Assembly: GCF_008386585.1 (NCBI RefSeq)
Contig: NZ_VUOB01000011.1
Location: 1-64,000 of the forward strand
From: Solihabitans fulvus
Lineage (GTDB): Bacteria; Actinomycetota; Actinomycetes; Mycobacteriales; Pseudonocardiaceae
DNA length: 64,000 nt
Direction: 5' to 3'
In this document: positions 22,163 to 31,462 of the stretch, in pieces
How positions within the stretch are numbered: the first letter of the stretch is position 1
How the letters are laid out: every line of letters begins with the position of its first letter
Notes under the pieces: model-generated
Database searches by the model: none
Seen by the model: the letters and a program-made list of their open reading frames with translations, nothing else
What the model was told of the DNA's origin: nothing
Translations under genes and position numbers: made by a program

Positions 22163-22701
22163 GCCGTCAGGGCTGCGGTGGCCGGTCGGCAGCGGCGCTG
22201 GTAGTAGGCGAAGGTCACCGCGAGCAGCATCGGACCCCACAGTGTCAGCGGCGAGGAGCACACGGTCGCCAGCGCATCCCACCAACCGTTGGCGAAGCCG
22301 ACCCTGGACAGACCGAGGAGATGGAAGCGGGCGGGTAGCTGCCCGCCCCACAGGACAGTCAGCGCCAGGCCGCCGACCGCGGCCGGCACGATCGCGGCGA
22401 ACGGCGGCACGCGTTTTCCGCCGATGAGCGGCAGCCACGCCGGCACGACCTCGCCCCACCCGCGCACCAGGCCGAACGACAGCAGCGCCAGCCCCTCGGA
22501 CAGCAGGCTGAGGCCGAACACGTAGTACGGGGCCCACTCTGGCATGGCCGGCGCGTTCGGTTCGACCATGCCCATGGTGAAGCCGAAGGCGAACGGCAGC
22601 CGCCACAGGCTCTGCGGCAGCACGACGAACGGGATCGCGCGCGCGGTCACGACCGCCCAGCGCGGCACGGGACGTTCGGTCGACAGGCGTTGTGCTGACA
22701 C
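22159..22701 (-). CDS. Multispanning membrane protein, unknown function
   Basis: 180 residues with about four to five hydrophobic segments (about 20-40, 62-84, 100-120, 150-170). A conserved-looking stretch is MPEWAPYYVFGLSLLSEGLALLSFGLVRGWG. GTG 22701 has GGGGAGG five bases upstream. I do not recognise a named family; similar small actinobacterial membrane proteins are annotated only as hypothetical. It converges on the GNAT gene with a four-base overlap. Confidence 0.8.
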   Translation of the reverse strand: MSAQRLSTERPVPRWAVVTARAIPFVVLPQSLWRLPFAFGFTMGMVEPNAPAMPEWAPYYVFGLSLLSEGLALLSFGLVRGWGEVVPAWLPLIGGKRVPPFAAIVPAAVGGLALTVLWGGQLPARFHLLGLSRVGFANGWWDALATVCSSPLTLWGPMLLAVTFAYYQRRCRPATAALTA

Positions 22702-22783
22702 GGTTTCCTCCCCGGTCGATCAGTACTCGGGGAAGATCGTCCAGCGTGATCACTGAGAGGTCGCTGAGATCCTGAGAGTCCCC

Positions 22784-24910
22784 TCAGACGCCGTTGAGCA
22801 GGGCGGGGATCTGCTCGGGTGGTAGTGGTGGCGCGAAGTGCGCGCCCTGGGCGAGGTCGACGCCGATGGACCGGCAGCGGTCCGCCTGCTCCGCCGTGTC
22901 GATCCCGGCGGCCGCGACGACGCCCTCGGCGAGGTGCGCGACCGAGACCATCTCGCCGAGCGCCCTGCGCAACGCCGGGGTGTTGCCGACGATCTCCCGC
23001 ACCACGGCCGGCGAGAGCAGCAGCGCCTGTGTCTTGGACTCCACCAACAGACCCAGTTCCTGGTGCGCCCCACCGAACTCGTGCAGCGCGGTGCCGACGC
23101 CGGTGTCGGCCAGCACGCGCAGGTTGTCCGCCGCGTCACCGAGTTCGGCCAGCACCGCACCGGTGTCCAGGGCGATCCGCACGGCCGACGGGCCGAGCCC
23201 GGTGTCCGCAAGCGTCTGCCGCACGGCGCCGACCAGGTCGGCGTCGCCGGACTGGAGCGGGGTGAGCCGGAGCCACAGCGTCGGCGCCCCGTCGCCGAAC
23301 AGGTCCTGCCACTCGCGGGCCCGCCCGCAGGCCGCCTCGAGCGCCCACAGCCCGATGGGCAGGGACAGCCCGGTGTCCTCGGCCAGCCGCATGCAGTCCC
23401 TCGGCGACACGACGCCGTGTTCCGCGTGCTCCCAGGTGATCACCGCCTCGACGCCGACGATCCGTCCGTCGGTCAGCCGCACCATCGGTTGGTACGCAAC
23501 GGAGATCTCACCGCTCTCCCACGCGCCGGGCAGCACGGCGGCGAGCCGGGACCGCACGCGCTCAGCCTCGTCCTCGCGCTGCTCGTAGATCGACCACTGG
23601 CGCTTGCCGTTGGCCTTGGCCCGCCGCAGCGCGGAGTTGGCCGCCCGCAACAGGTCCGCGATCTCGATGCCGGCGGGCGGCTGGTCGACGACGCCGATGC
23701 CGGCGGACACGGCGACGCCCTGGTCGTCCAGGTACACCGGCTCGGCCAGCTCGTCCTGAAGGATCCTGATCATGTCCAGCACACTCGGCGTGGTGGGGGA
23801 GTGCTGCACGAGCACGGCGAACTCGTCCCCGCTGATCCTGGCCACCAGCGCCCGCTCGCCCTGCACCGCGGCCTCCAGTCGCCTGGCCACGATCTTGAGC
23901 AGCCGGTCGCCGACGTCGTGCCCGAGTCCGTGGTTGACCACGGAGAACGCGTCGAGACCGAGGTGGTACAGCGTGATCGGGGCGGGGCTGCCGAGCGCCG
24001 ACTCCAGCCGCGACGCGAAGTACTGCCGGTTGGCCAGGCCGGTCAGCGCGTCGTGCAGGGCCTGGTGGCTGAGCTGGTCGGCGAGCAGGTGCAGCTCGGT
24101 GATGTCCTCGACCATCGTGACGTGGTGCGTCGGATTGCCGTCCGCGTCGCGCAGTACCGACACCGCAAGGTAGACCCACGCGGTCTCGCCGTCGTCGCGG
24201 CGCAGCCTGCCGCGCTCCCGGTAGGTGTCGAGCACGCCGTCGACCAGGTCCCGGTAGATGGCGTGCAGGCCGTCGGTGTCGGTGGCGTAGAGCAGCTCGT
24301 CGAACTGCCGACCGACCAGGCTGCTCGACTCGGTGGCGAGGATCTCGGCGAGCGCCGCGTTGGCCTCGACGCACCGGCCGGTCAGGTCGGTGATCGCGAT
24401 GCCGACCGCGGACGTGGCGAACACCTGGCGGAACCGGGCCTCGCTGACCTTCAGCACCCGCTCGACGTCGTTCTTGGCGTTCAGCAACGCCCGTTTGATC
24501 TCCTCCTGCTGGTCGAACGCGTCCTGCCGCATGGCCGTCGCGTAGCCGGAGGCGACCGCGCCGAGCACGGTGACGACCCGCTCGGCCAGCCGGTCGACCG
24601 GGCCCGTCTCCGGGTTGAACAGCAGCGTCCGCCCGAGCACGTCCAGAGTGCGTTCCAGCGTCTCCGGGCCGGAGAAGTGCGCCCGCACGAGCAGCGTGCC
24701 GATCTCGGCGACGGGCTCGGGGTCGAACGGCTCGGCGGACAGCGCGTCGCCGATCCGGTCGACGAGGGCGAGCAGGTACTCCTCGATCTCGCGCGGCGAC
24801 ATCGGCACGTACGTCGTGTCGGCGACCGCGGCCGCCCAGGCGCGGGCAAGCGCCAGCCGCCGCTGACGACGCGCGTCGTGCGGCTGCTGGCCCTCGCCAG
24901 AAGGTGTCAT
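22784..24910 (-). CDS. PAS-GGDEF-EAL protein with degenerate active sites
   Basis: 708 residues: N-terminal helical region (1-150), PAS (about 155-275), GGDEF (about 285-445), EAL (about 460-705). The GGDEF signature is SGDEF (360-364). The preceding metal/substrate motif reads GLDAFSVVNHG, so the first Asp of DxD and the Lys of FKxxN are lost. The EAL motif is EAV (488-490), the DDFGTG loop is DTGVGT, and the NLS Asn is missing. It therefore looks like a c-di-GMP receptor or a weak enzyme rather than a bifunctional cyclase/phosphodiesterase. Both domains are cytosolic, with no membrane segment. It starts 19 bases after the DUF574 methyltransferase gene and is probably cotranscribed with it. 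Confidence 0.93.
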   Translation of the reverse strand: MTPSGEGQQPHDARRQRRLALARAWAAAVADTTYVPMSPREIEEYLLALVDRIGDALSAEPFDPEPVAEIGTLLVRAHFSGPETLERTLDVLGRTLLFNPETGPVDRLAERVVTVLGAVASGYATAMRQDAFDQQEEIKRALLNAKNDVERVLKVSEARFRQVFATSAVGIAITDLTGRCVEANAALAEILATESSSLVGRQFDELLYATDTDGLHAIYRDLVDGVLDTYRERGRLRRDDGETAWVYLAVSVLRDADGNPTHHVTMVEDITELHLLADQLSHQALHDALTGLANRQYFASRLESALGSPAPITLYHLGLDAFSVVNHGLGHDVGDRLLKIVARRLEAAVQGERALVARISGDEFAVLVQHSPTTPSVLDMIRILQDELAEPVYLDDQGVAVSAGIGVVDQPPAGIEIADLLRAANSALRRAKANGKRQWSIYEQREDEAERVRSRLAAVLPGAWESGEISVAYQPMVRLTDGRIVGVEAVITWEHAEHGVVSPRDCMRLAEDTGLSLPIGLWALEAACGRAREWQDLFGDGAPTLWLRLTPLQSGDADLVGAVRQTLADTGLGPSAVRIALDTGAVLAELGDAADNLRVLADTGVGTALHEFGGAHQELGLLVESKTQALLLSPAVVREIVGNTPALRRALGEMVSVAHLAEGVVAAAGIDTAEQADRCRSIGVDLAQGAHFAPPLPPEQIPALLNGV

Positions 24911-24929
24911 GCCATCCCGAGTTCAGCGG

Positions 24930-25736
24930 CTATCGTTTGCGGCCAACACCCGCGTAGATCCCGGCCCTGGTGGGCTCGTCACTCGCCGCCGTCACCGACT
25001 CCGGCCGCCACAGCGGGGTGGCGACCACGCCGGGCTCCACGACGTCGCAACCCTCGAACAGGTCGAGGATCTCGTCGTAGGACCTCGGGAACATGGGGTC
25101 CCTGCTGTTCTTCATGACCTCGACGATGCCGGCCATCTCCTCCGGCATGAAGTCGGCGGTGAACTGCGAGATCGCCAGGTAGCTGCCCGGCGCGACCGCG
25201 TCCCGGTAGGCGGCCACGATCCGCTTGGGTTCCTTGGCCGGGGAGACGAAGTGGAACACGCCTGCGGTCAGCACGCCGATCGGACGGTCGAAGTCGAGCA
25301 GCGCCCTGGTGTCGGGGTGCTCGAGGATGCTCTCGGGCACGGTGAGGTCGGCCTGGACGATGGTGGCCCGGTCGTTGTTCTCCAGCAGCAGTTTGCTGTG
25401 CGCGACCGCGACCTCCTCGTAGTCCACGTAGACCACGTGGGCGTCGGGGTCGGCCTTCTGCGCGATCTCGTGCACGTTGCCGACAGTGGGGATGCCGGAG
25501 CCGAGGTCGAGGAACTGCCGCACTCCGGACTCGATCATGAACAGCACCGACCTGCGCAGGAAGGCCCGGTTCTCCCGCGCGATGTTCCTGGCGTTGGGCT
25601 GTGCCTTGAGGAACTTCGCCGCCAGCTCGCGGTCCGCCGCGAAGTTGTGCCCGCCGCCGAGCAGGTAGTCGTACAGCCGAGCGGCGCTCGGCAGTCCCTC
25701 GTCGACGTCGTCCGGCACCCAGGCCACGCGTTCCAT
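24930..25736 (-). CDS. SAM-dependent methyltransferase, DUF574 (Methyltransf_19) family
   Basis: About 268 residues. Family hallmarks are ARLYDYLLGGGHNFAADRELA, FLRRSVLFMIESGVRQFLDLGSGIPT (SAM-binding motif I), VVYVDYEEVAVAHS, and IGVLTAGVFHFV. This family is abundant in actinobacteria, but the substrate is not known. ATG 25736 lies just after GAGGTGGG; GTG 25745 is an in-frame alternative. First gene of a likely two-gene unit with the GGDEF-EAL protein. Confidence 0.93.
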   Translation of the reverse strand: MERVAWVPDDVDEGLPSAARLYDYLLGGGHNFAADRELAAKFLKAQPNARNIARENRAFLRRSVLFMIESGVRQFLDLGSGIPTVGNVHEIAQKADPDAHVVYVDYEEVAVAHSKLLLENNDRATIVQADLTVPESILEHPDTRALLDFDRPIGVLTAGVFHFVSPAKEPKRIVAAYRDAVAPGSYLAISQFTADFMPEEMAGIVEVMKNSRDPMFPRSYDEILDLFEGCDVVEPGVVATPLWRPESVTAASDEPTRAGIYAGVGRKR

Positions 25737-25886
25737 CACGACCACCCACCTCAGTTTCGTTCGGTGACGGTGAGATTACTGATCCGAGTGTTGTTCGCGG
25801 CAGGGGTGGGAGTCTCATCTACCCCGTTCGGCTGAACGCGGGCCACCGGGTCACGCGGTTCGTGCACGTTTCGCCACCGGGTCGGC

Positions 25887-25913
25887 GGCCCGGACCCCGC
25901 ACCGGGGCCGGCC
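25887..25913 (-). terminator. GC-rich stem-loop after the MFS gene
   Basis: GGCCCGG-A-CCCCG (25887-25899) pairs with CGGGG-CCGGCC (25903-25913) with two small bulges and a three-base loop, directly after the MFS stop on the minus strand. Confidence 0.45.
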
Positions 25914-25916
25914 ACG

Positions 25917-27323
25917 TCACCCGGCTGCGCGCGTCGACGCGGCGCCGAGCAGCGCCGCCACGGCCAGCGCGGCGAACGCGATCCTCGGCCCGTCGGCGGG
26001 GGACAGGTGCAGCGCCAGGGTGCACACGCCGACGCCAAGCGCCGTGCCGAGCCCCCGCGTCATGTTCACCAGCCCGCCGCCGACCCCGGCCCCGGCCGCC
26101 GGGATCGCCGCCATCACCGTGGTGTTGTTGGCCGGCGTGAACACCCCGAGCCCGAGGCCGAGGACGGCAAGGAGCGCGGCGAGCGTCGCCGGGGCCGACG
26201 GGAACACGGCCAGCAGGGCGAGGGCGACCGCGCTCACCGACGCGCCGAGCAGCCCTCGGGTCAGGTCCGACCAGCGCTTGGGCAGCAGTGATCCGCCGAG
26301 CGTGGCGGCGACGGCGAAGCCGGCGGGCAGCGCGGTGAGCACCAGGCCGGCCCGCATCGCCGAGCCGCCCGGCGCGGCCAGCGCGAACGGCACCACCACC
26401 AGCGGGCCGAACAGCACCAGGTAGCCGCACAGCGCGCCGACCAGCCCGGCCGCGACCGGTCGGGCCCGCAGCAGCGCGAGGTCGACCAGCGGCTGCGCGG
26501 CGCGGCGCTCCCGACGCAGGAACAGCCAGCCCGCCGCCACCGCGGCCGCGACCAGCCCGAGCGCCGCGGCCGGCGCGAGGCCGAGCCCGGACACCCCGGA
26601 CAGCGCGAGCAGCGCGGCGGTGGTGGCGACGCCGAGCAGCAGCAGACCGGGCAGGTCGAACCGGCCACGGGCGCAGAGCTGCCGGCTGCGCGGCAGCAGG
26701 TAGTGGCCTGCCGTCATGGCGATCAGGCCGATCGGCAGGTTGATGCCGAACACCCACCGCCAGCCGAGGCCGTTCACCAGCAGCGCGCCAAGCGTCGGCC
26801 CCGCGGCGAGGCCGAGCGCCTGCGCGGCGGCCTGCACCCCGAGCGCGACCCGCATCCTGGTCCTCGGCACGCTGGTGACGACGAGGGCGACGCTGTTCGC
26901 CTGGAGCATGGCCGCGCCGATCGCCTGGGCGACCCGGAACGCGAGCAGCGCGCCGAGCGTCGGCGCGAAGCAGCAGGCGACCGATGCGGCGGTGAACACC
27001 ACGAATCCGTAGATGTAGACCAGCTTCCGCCCGAACACGTCGGCGAGGCGACCGACGGCGGCCAGCAGCGCGACCAGGGTCAGCAGGTAGCTGAGCGAGA
27101 CCCATTCCACGGCGGCGAGCGGGGCGTGGAACTGCTCGGTCAGCGCGGGGAAGGTGAGCGTGACGATGCTTGCGTCGAGCTGTCCCATGAACGCGCCGAA
27201 GCAGACCGTGGCGACCGCGAGCCACGGCGCGCCCGGCCAGGCCGCGATGCGCGTCGGCCGGGCGGACTCCACGACGAACCAGCGCCATCCGCGCGCGGCG
27301 CGGGACGTCTCCTGGATGGCCAT
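25917..27323 (-). CDS. MFS transporter, DHA2/EmrB type
   Basis: 468 residues with about 14 membrane segments. Motif LDASIVTLTFPALTEQF in TM1, motif A GRLADVFGRKLVYIYGFVVF and motif C region LGLAAGPTLGALLVNGLGWRWVFGINLPIG are those of drug:H+ antiporters of the DHA2 family. ATG 27323 follows GGGAGG four bases away; in-frame starts farther upstream lack a ribosome site. A divergent MarR gene is the probable drug-responsive repressor. Confidence 0.93.
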   Translation of the reverse strand: MAIQETSRAARGWRWFVVESARPTRIAAWPGAPWLAVATVCFGAFMGQLDASIVTLTFPALTEQFHAPLAAVEWVSLSYLLTLVALLAAVGRLADVFGRKLVYIYGFVVFTAASVACCFAPTLGALLAFRVAQAIGAAMLQANSVALVVTSVPRTRMRVALGVQAAAQALGLAAGPTLGALLVNGLGWRWVFGINLPIGLIAMTAGHYLLPRSRQLCARGRFDLPGLLLLGVATTAALLALSGVSGLGLAPAAALGLVAAAVAAGWLFLRRERRAAQPLVDLALLRARPVAAGLVGALCGYLVLFGPLVVVPFALAAPGGSAMRAGLVLTALPAGFAVAATLGGSLLPKRWSDLTRGLLGASVSAVALALLAVFPSAPATLAALLAVLGLGLGVFTPANNTTVMAAIPAAGAGVGGGLVNMTRGLGTALGVGVCTLALHLSPADGPRIAFAALAVAALLGAASTRAAG

Positions 27324-27465
27324 GTCCCCTCCCAACGGCTCGACCATCCGAATATATCTGCCACCGACATAGTCTGCTGCGGAGACGTTGCTCACCTGCG
27401 GGCCTGCGGCGTCCCGCCAGGTGGTTTCCGGCGAAAACCGGGTAAACGGTCAGTAGCATTGGGTC
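27324..27465. promoter_or_regulatory. MFS-MarR divergent promoter region
   Basis: 142 bases between divergent starts. It holds the AT-rich element TATATT near 27351-27356 on the minus strand, a plausible -10 box for the MFS gene, and a dyad GGTTT-N7-AAACC (27423-27439) close to the marR start. Both are candidates only. Confidence 0.4.
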
Positions 27466-27966
27466 ATGCCAGAGCGAACCTCGGAAGCAACGCTGGACGT
27501 CGCGCCGCCCGCCGAGCTGGAAGACACCACCGCGGGCGACGCAAGAACGCTCACCGAGGTCGTGACCCGGCTGCGCCGCGCGCTGCGGACCAGCATCCGT
27601 TCCGACTGGCCGTGGGAGTCCCTGCCGATGGCGCAGGTCGAGCTGCTCCAGACGCTCGCGGAGCGGCCGCCGATGCGGGTCGGCGAACTGGCCGCCGCGC
27701 TGCGGCTGGCCCCCAACACCGTCTCGGGCCTGATCAGCCAGCTCATGGAGAGCGGCCTGGTCGCGCGCAACGGCGACCCGGCCGACCGCAGGGTCGCCCG
27801 GCTGACCGTCACCGAGGCAGGGCACGACAAGCTCGCCGCCTGGCAGCGCGGCCACGAGCAGCGCATCGGCAGTGCGCTGGACCGGCTCGGCGCGCGCGAA
27901 CGCGCCGCCGTCGTGCGCGCCCTGCCCGCCCTTGACCGGCTCGTCGACCATCTGCTGGACGGCTGA
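27466..27966 (+). CDS. MarR family transcriptional regulator
   Basis: 166 residues with a disordered first 25 and a clear MarR winged helix: LPMAQVELLQTLAERPPMRVGELAAALRLAPNTVSGLISQLMESGLVAR, then wing DPADRRVARLTVTEAG. It is divergent from the MFS exporter and starts an apparently continuous unit with fluC-DUF190-fluC, because the next start is only seven bases after its stop. It may therefore sense a compound exported by the MFS protein, while also reading into the fluoride genes. Confidence 0.93.
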   Translation: MPERTSEATLDVAPPAELEDTTAGDARTLTEVVTRLRRALRTSIRSDWPWESLPMAQVELLQTLAERPPMRVGELAAALRLAPNTVSGLISQLMESGLVARNGDPADRRVARLTVTEAGHDKLAAWQRGHEQRIGSALDRLGARERAAVVRALPALDRLVDHLLDG

Positions 27967-27973
27967 GAAACCC

Positions 27974-28408
27974 TTGGCGCGCAACACATCCCGTCAACGA
28001 GCCATCCTCGGCGCGATCGCCGTCGGCGGCGGGCTCGGCGGGCTGGCCCGCTACGGCGTCGCCCAGCTGCTGCCCACGCTGCCCGGACGGTTCCCGGTCG
28101 GCACCTTCGTCATCAACGCGGTCGGCTGCGCGCTGATCGGCGTGCTCATGGTGCTGATCACCGAGGTGTGGTCGGGGCACTACCTGCTCCGGCCGTTCCT
28201 CGGCGTCGGCGTCCTCGGCGGCTTCACCACGTTCTCCACCTACGCCGTGGAGGTGCGCGGCCTGCTCCGGCCGGGCTCGGCGCTCCTCGCCTTCGGCTAC
28301 CTGGCCTCCGCCATGGCCTGCGCGCTGCTGGCGGTACTGCTCGGCGTCTGGTTCGCTCGGTGGGCCACACGCGCGGCGCGGCGGCCGAGAAGGGCGGGAG
28401 CACCATGA
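27974..28408 (+). CDS. crcB: Fluoride exporter FluC/CrcB, first copy
   Basis: About 144 residues with four membrane segments. FluC signatures are [31 protein letters not shown] (with the Asn), and [16 protein letters not shown] (the GxTTFST Phe/Ser/Thr motif). FluC works as a dual-topology dimer that lets toxic F- leave the cell. The start is TTG 27974, the only plausible start that fits the family N-terminus; it has a weak ribosome site and follows the marR stop by seven bases. It overlaps the DUF190 gene by four bases. Confidence 0.94.
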   Translation: MARNTSRQRAILGAIAVGGGLGGLARYGVAQLLPTLPGRFPVGTFVINAVGCALIGVLMVLITEVWSGHYLLRPFLGVGVLGGFTTFSTYAVEVRGLLRPGSALLAFGYLASAMACALLAVLLGVWFARWATRAARRPRRAGAP

Positions 28409-28749
28409 CGCTGGTCGGTCGGGCGCTGCGGTTGTCGATCTTCGTCGACGAGGACGACACCTGGCACCACAAGCCGCTCTACCACGAGATCGTGCGCCGG
28501 GCGCACGACGCGGGCCTGGCGGGCGCGACCGTGCTGCGCGGCATCGAGGGATTCGGGGCGTCCTCCCGCATCCACACCACCAGGCTGCTCAGCCTCAGCG
28601 AGGACCTGCCGGTGGTGGTCGTCATCGTGGACACCGAGGACAAGGTCCGCGCCTTCGTGCCGCAGCTGGACGAGCTGGTCAGCGAGGGCATGGCGATCCT
28701 CGACGAGGTCGAAGTCGTCCGATACGCCGCGCGGGAGTCCATCGAGTGA
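28405..28749 (+). CDS. DUF190 protein between the two fluC genes
   Basis: 114 residues of the PII-like DUF190 family: [44 protein letters not shown], then [24 protein letters not shown]190 genes commonly accompany crcB genes and are presumed to modulate or couple the exporter. ATG 28405 has GGGAG upstream and overlaps the first fluC stop (ATGA); its own stop overlaps the second fluC GTG (GTGA). Confidence 0.95.
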   Translation: MTLVGRALRLSIFVDEDDTWHHKPLYHEIVRRAHDAGLAGATVLRGIEGFGASSRIHTTRLLSLSEDLPVVVVIVDTEDKVRAFVPQLDELVSEGMAILDEVEVVRYAARESIE

Positions 28750-29102
28750 CACCGCTGCTCGTCTTTCTCGGGGCCGCCGTCGGCGCCCCGCTGCGCTACC
28801 TCACCGACCGGGCCGTGCAGTCCCGCCACGACACCGTGTTCCCCCTTGGCACCCTCGCGGTGAACGTGGTCGGCAGCCTGATCCTCGGCCTGCTGGTCGG
28901 CGCGGGCAGCGCGCTGCCGGGATCGCTGCTTTCCTTGCTGGGCACGGGTTTCTGCGGCGGGCTGACCACCTACAGCACCTTCAGCTACGAGACCTTCCGC
29001 CTGGTGGAGCAGAAGTCCTACTTCTACGCGGCGCTCAACGTCCTGATCAGCCTGGTCGCCGCCCTGGCCGCAGCCTCCCTCGGCTACGCGCTCGCGTCAT
29101 GA
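28746..29102 (+). CDS. crcB: Fluoride exporter FluC/CrcB, second copy
   Basis: 118 residues with four membrane segments and the motifs [27 protein letters not shown] and [17 protein letters not shown]. Two different fluC genes in one operon point to an obligate heterodimeric exporter, as known for paired crcB genes of Gram-positive bacteria. Start GTG overlaps the DUF190 stop. A strong terminator follows. Confidence 0.95.
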   Translation: MTPLLVFLGAAVGAPLRYLTDRAVQSRHDTVFPLGTLAVNVVGSLILGLLVGAGSALPGSLLSLLGTGFCGGLTTYSTFSYETFRLVEQKSYFYAALNVLISLVAALAAASLGYALAS

Positions 29103-29105
29103 AGA

Positions 29106-29137
29106 GTCCCTTCAGGACACCAACGTCCTGAAGGGAC
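29106..29137. terminator. Bidirectional terminator between fluC and helD
   Basis: A perfect 13-bp stem, GTCCCTTCAGGAC (29106-29118) / GTCCTGAAGGGAC (29125-29137), six-base loop, lies in the 47-base gap between convergent genes. Confidence 0.85.
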
Positions 29138-29149
29138 CCTCCATGCTGT

Positions 29150-31462
29150 CTAGGCCGCCTCGACGTCGTCGGCCGGGTGCAGGCCGCCGAGCAGCGCCGG
29201 CAGCTCGTCGGTGTGCACCACGCCCAGCCGCTGCGTCGCCCTGGTCAGCGCCACGTACAGATCGCTGCGGCCCCTGACCGACTCGGCCAGGATGGTGTCC
29301 GGGTCGACGATCAGCACCGCGTCGAACTCCAGCCCCTTGGCCTGGCCGACGGTGAGCAGCACCGTCCTGGTCTCCAGCCCGTCCGGCTGCGTGCCGACCG
29401 CGATGTCGGGCACCGCAGCCGCGATCGCCGCGCCGAGCGAGTCGATGCTCCCGCCGGGCAGCAGCACCGCGAGCCTGCCCTCGCCGACGGCCGCGGCCTC
29501 GCGCGCCACGATGCCGGGCAGGGTCGCCGCAAGGTCGGCGGGCTCCACCCTGCGGTGCCACGGCGCGACGCCGGTCTCCCGCACGGAGGTCGGCGGCACC
29601 AGCGCCGGGTCGACGCTGGCCAGCACGTCCGCCGCGACCGCCATGATCTCGGCAGGCGTGCGGTAGTTGACGGTCAGCTCCTCCAGCCGCCAACGGTCGG
29701 CGACATACGGGCTGAGCACCTCCGACCACGACGTCGTGCCGGCCAGGTCGCCGGTCTGCGCGATGTCGCCGACCACCGTCATCGACTTGCTCGGGCAGCG
29801 CCGCATCAGCGTCCGCCAGGCCATCGCCGACAGCTCCTGCGCCTCGTCCACGATGACGTGGCCGAACGTCCAGGTGCGGTCGGCGGCGGCCCGCTCGGCC
29901 GCGGTCTCGTGGCTGCGGTTCTCGTGCCGGTCGGCCAGCCCGGCCGCGTCGACGAGGTCGGTCGCCAGCAGCATCTCCGGGTCCGCCTCGTCGTCCAGGT
30001 CGAGGATGTCCAGCACGCCCTGCGCGTAGTCGATCTCCTGCCGGCGCTCCCTGGCCTGCCGCGCCTTGATCGCCTCGTCGTCCTCGCCGAGCAGCTCGTC
30101 CGCCTCGTCCAGCAGCGGCACGTCGGCCGGCGTCCACGCGGCGTCCGGCTCGCGCACCAGCAGCGCCCGCTCCTCCTCGCTGAGGTGCCGCGCCGCGGTG
30201 GCCAGCCTGGCCGGGGAGCTGAACAGGTCGGCGAGCAGCTCCTGCGGGGTCAGCACCGGCCACAGCCGGTCGATCGCCGCCCGCACCTTCTCGTCCTCGC
30301 GCAGCTCGCGCCGGATGTCGTCGAGGTCGGCCTGGTCGAGCAGGTGCCGGCCGAGCCGGTTGGCGACCTGGCCGGCCAGCGCCGAGATCATCTCCCGCAC
30401 GAACAGCCGCCGCGCCTGGTTGTGCGGCTGCCGCGAGCGCCGTGCCCTGCTCCGCGCCTGCGTGCAGGTGCGCCGGTCCAGCCGCAGCACGTCCTGCTCG
30501 AACTCGACCTCGACCGGCCGCTTCTCGGTCGGCACCTGCTGGCGGTCCTTGATCGCGGCGGCGACCACGCCGGCCATCTCGATCCGGCCCTTGATCGCGG
30601 CGGCGTGCGGGGACTCCGCGCCGGTCGCGGTCAGCCCGGGGTACAGCTCGCCGACCGTGGACAGCAGCACGCCGGTCTCGCCGAGGGAGGGCAGCACCTG
30701 GCCGATGTAGTGCAGGAACGTCGCGTTCGGCCCGACCACCAGCACGCCGCGCTTGGCCAGCTGCCTGCGGTGCGTGTACAGCAGGTAGGCGGCGCGGTGC
30801 AGCGCGACGGCCGTCTTGCCGGTGCCGGGACCGCCCTGCACGACCAGCACGCCGTTGAGCCCGGATCGGATGATCCGGTCCTGCTCGGCCTGGATGGTCG
30901 CGACGATGTCGCTCATCTGGCCGGTTCGGCTGGCGTTCAGTGCGGCGAGCAGCGTCGCCTCGCCGGTCAACCCCTCGCGCCGCCCCTGCGCGGCCGAGGT
31001 CAGGTCGAGCACCTCGTCGTCGAGGCTGACCACCGTGCGCCGCTTGGTCCTGATGTGCCTGCGGCGGCGGACGCCCTCCGGCGAAGCCGCGGTGGCCAGG
31101 TAGAACGGACGCGCCGCCGGGGCGCGCCAGTCCATCAACAGCGGCTCGTATTCCTTGTCCTTGTCGAACAGTCCGTGCCGCCCGATATAGAAGCGGCCGT
31201 CGTCCTCGAAGTCGAGCCGGCCGAAACACAGGCCGTTCTCGACCGCGCTGAGCTGGGTGAGCTGGTCGGAGTACATCGAGGTGGACGCGTCCCGCTCGGT
31301 GCGCGCCTGCGGAGTGCCGCCGGTTTGGCGCAGCACTTCCGACAGCCGCTTCGAGGTGTATTCACGGAGGTCGTCGAGCCGGCCATAGAGCATTGACACG
31401 TATTCCTGTTCCAACTCGACGTCGCCGAGTTGGTCTTCCTGGCCGTGCGAAGGGCTTGACAA
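29150..31462 (-). CDS. helD: HelD-like RNA polymerase recycling helicase
   Basis: About 770 residues of superfamily 1 ATPase. N-terminal coiled region EQEYVSMLYGRLDDLREYTSKRL, Walker A GGPGTGKT (about 210-217), Walker B VIVDEAQELS, motif LEELTVNYRTPAEIM, and C-terminal SDLYVALTRATQRL. In Mycobacterium and Streptomyces such class II HelD/HelR proteins bind RNA polymerase, dislodge it from DNA and can protect it from rifamycins. I start at TTG 31462, preceded by AAGGTGG; the upstream 60 bases in frame (to GTG 31522) are A-rich, Lys-coding and look like leader. It is convergent with the fluC operon. Confidence 0.9.
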   Translation of the reverse strand: MSSPSHGQEDQLGDVELEQEYVSMLYGRLDDLREYTSKRLSEVLRQTGGTPQARTERDASTSMYSDQLTQLSAVENGLCFGRLDFEDDGRFYIGRHGLFDKDKEYEPLLMDWRAPAARPFYLATAASPEGVRRRRHIRTKRRTVVSLDDEVLDLTSAAQGRREGLTGEATLLAALNASRTGQMSDIVATIQAEQDRIIRSGLNGVLVVQGGPGTGKTAVALHRAAYLLYTHRRQLAKRGVLVVGPNATFLHYIGQVLPSLGETGVLLSTVGELYPGLTATGAESPHAAAIKGRIEMAGVVAAAIKDRQQVPTEKRPVEVEFEQDVLRLDRRTCTQARSRARRSRQPHNQARRLFVREMISALAGQVANRLGRHLLDQADLDDIRRELREDEKVRAAIDRLWPVLTPQELLADLFSSPARLATAARHLSEEERALLVREPDAAWTPADVPLLDEADELLGEDDEAIKARQARERRQEIDYAQGVLDILDLDDEADPEMLLATDLVDAAGLADRHENRSHETAAERAAADRTWTFGHVIVDEAQELSAMAWRTLMRRCPSKSMTVVGDIAQTGDLAGTTSWSEVLSPYVADRWRLEELTVNYRTPAEIMAVAADVLASVDPALVPPTSVRETGVAPWHRRVEPADLAATLPGIVAREAAAVGEGRLAVLLPGGSIDSLGAAIAAAVPDIAVGTQPDGLETRTVLLTVGQAKGLEFDAVLIVDPDTILAESVRGRSDLYVALTRATQRLGVVHTDELPALLGGLHPADDVEAA

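Noticed and set aside
27967..27973. Fluoride riboswitch upstream of fluC
   Set aside because: The gap to marR is only seven bases, and I see no crcB-motif pattern upstream of marR either.
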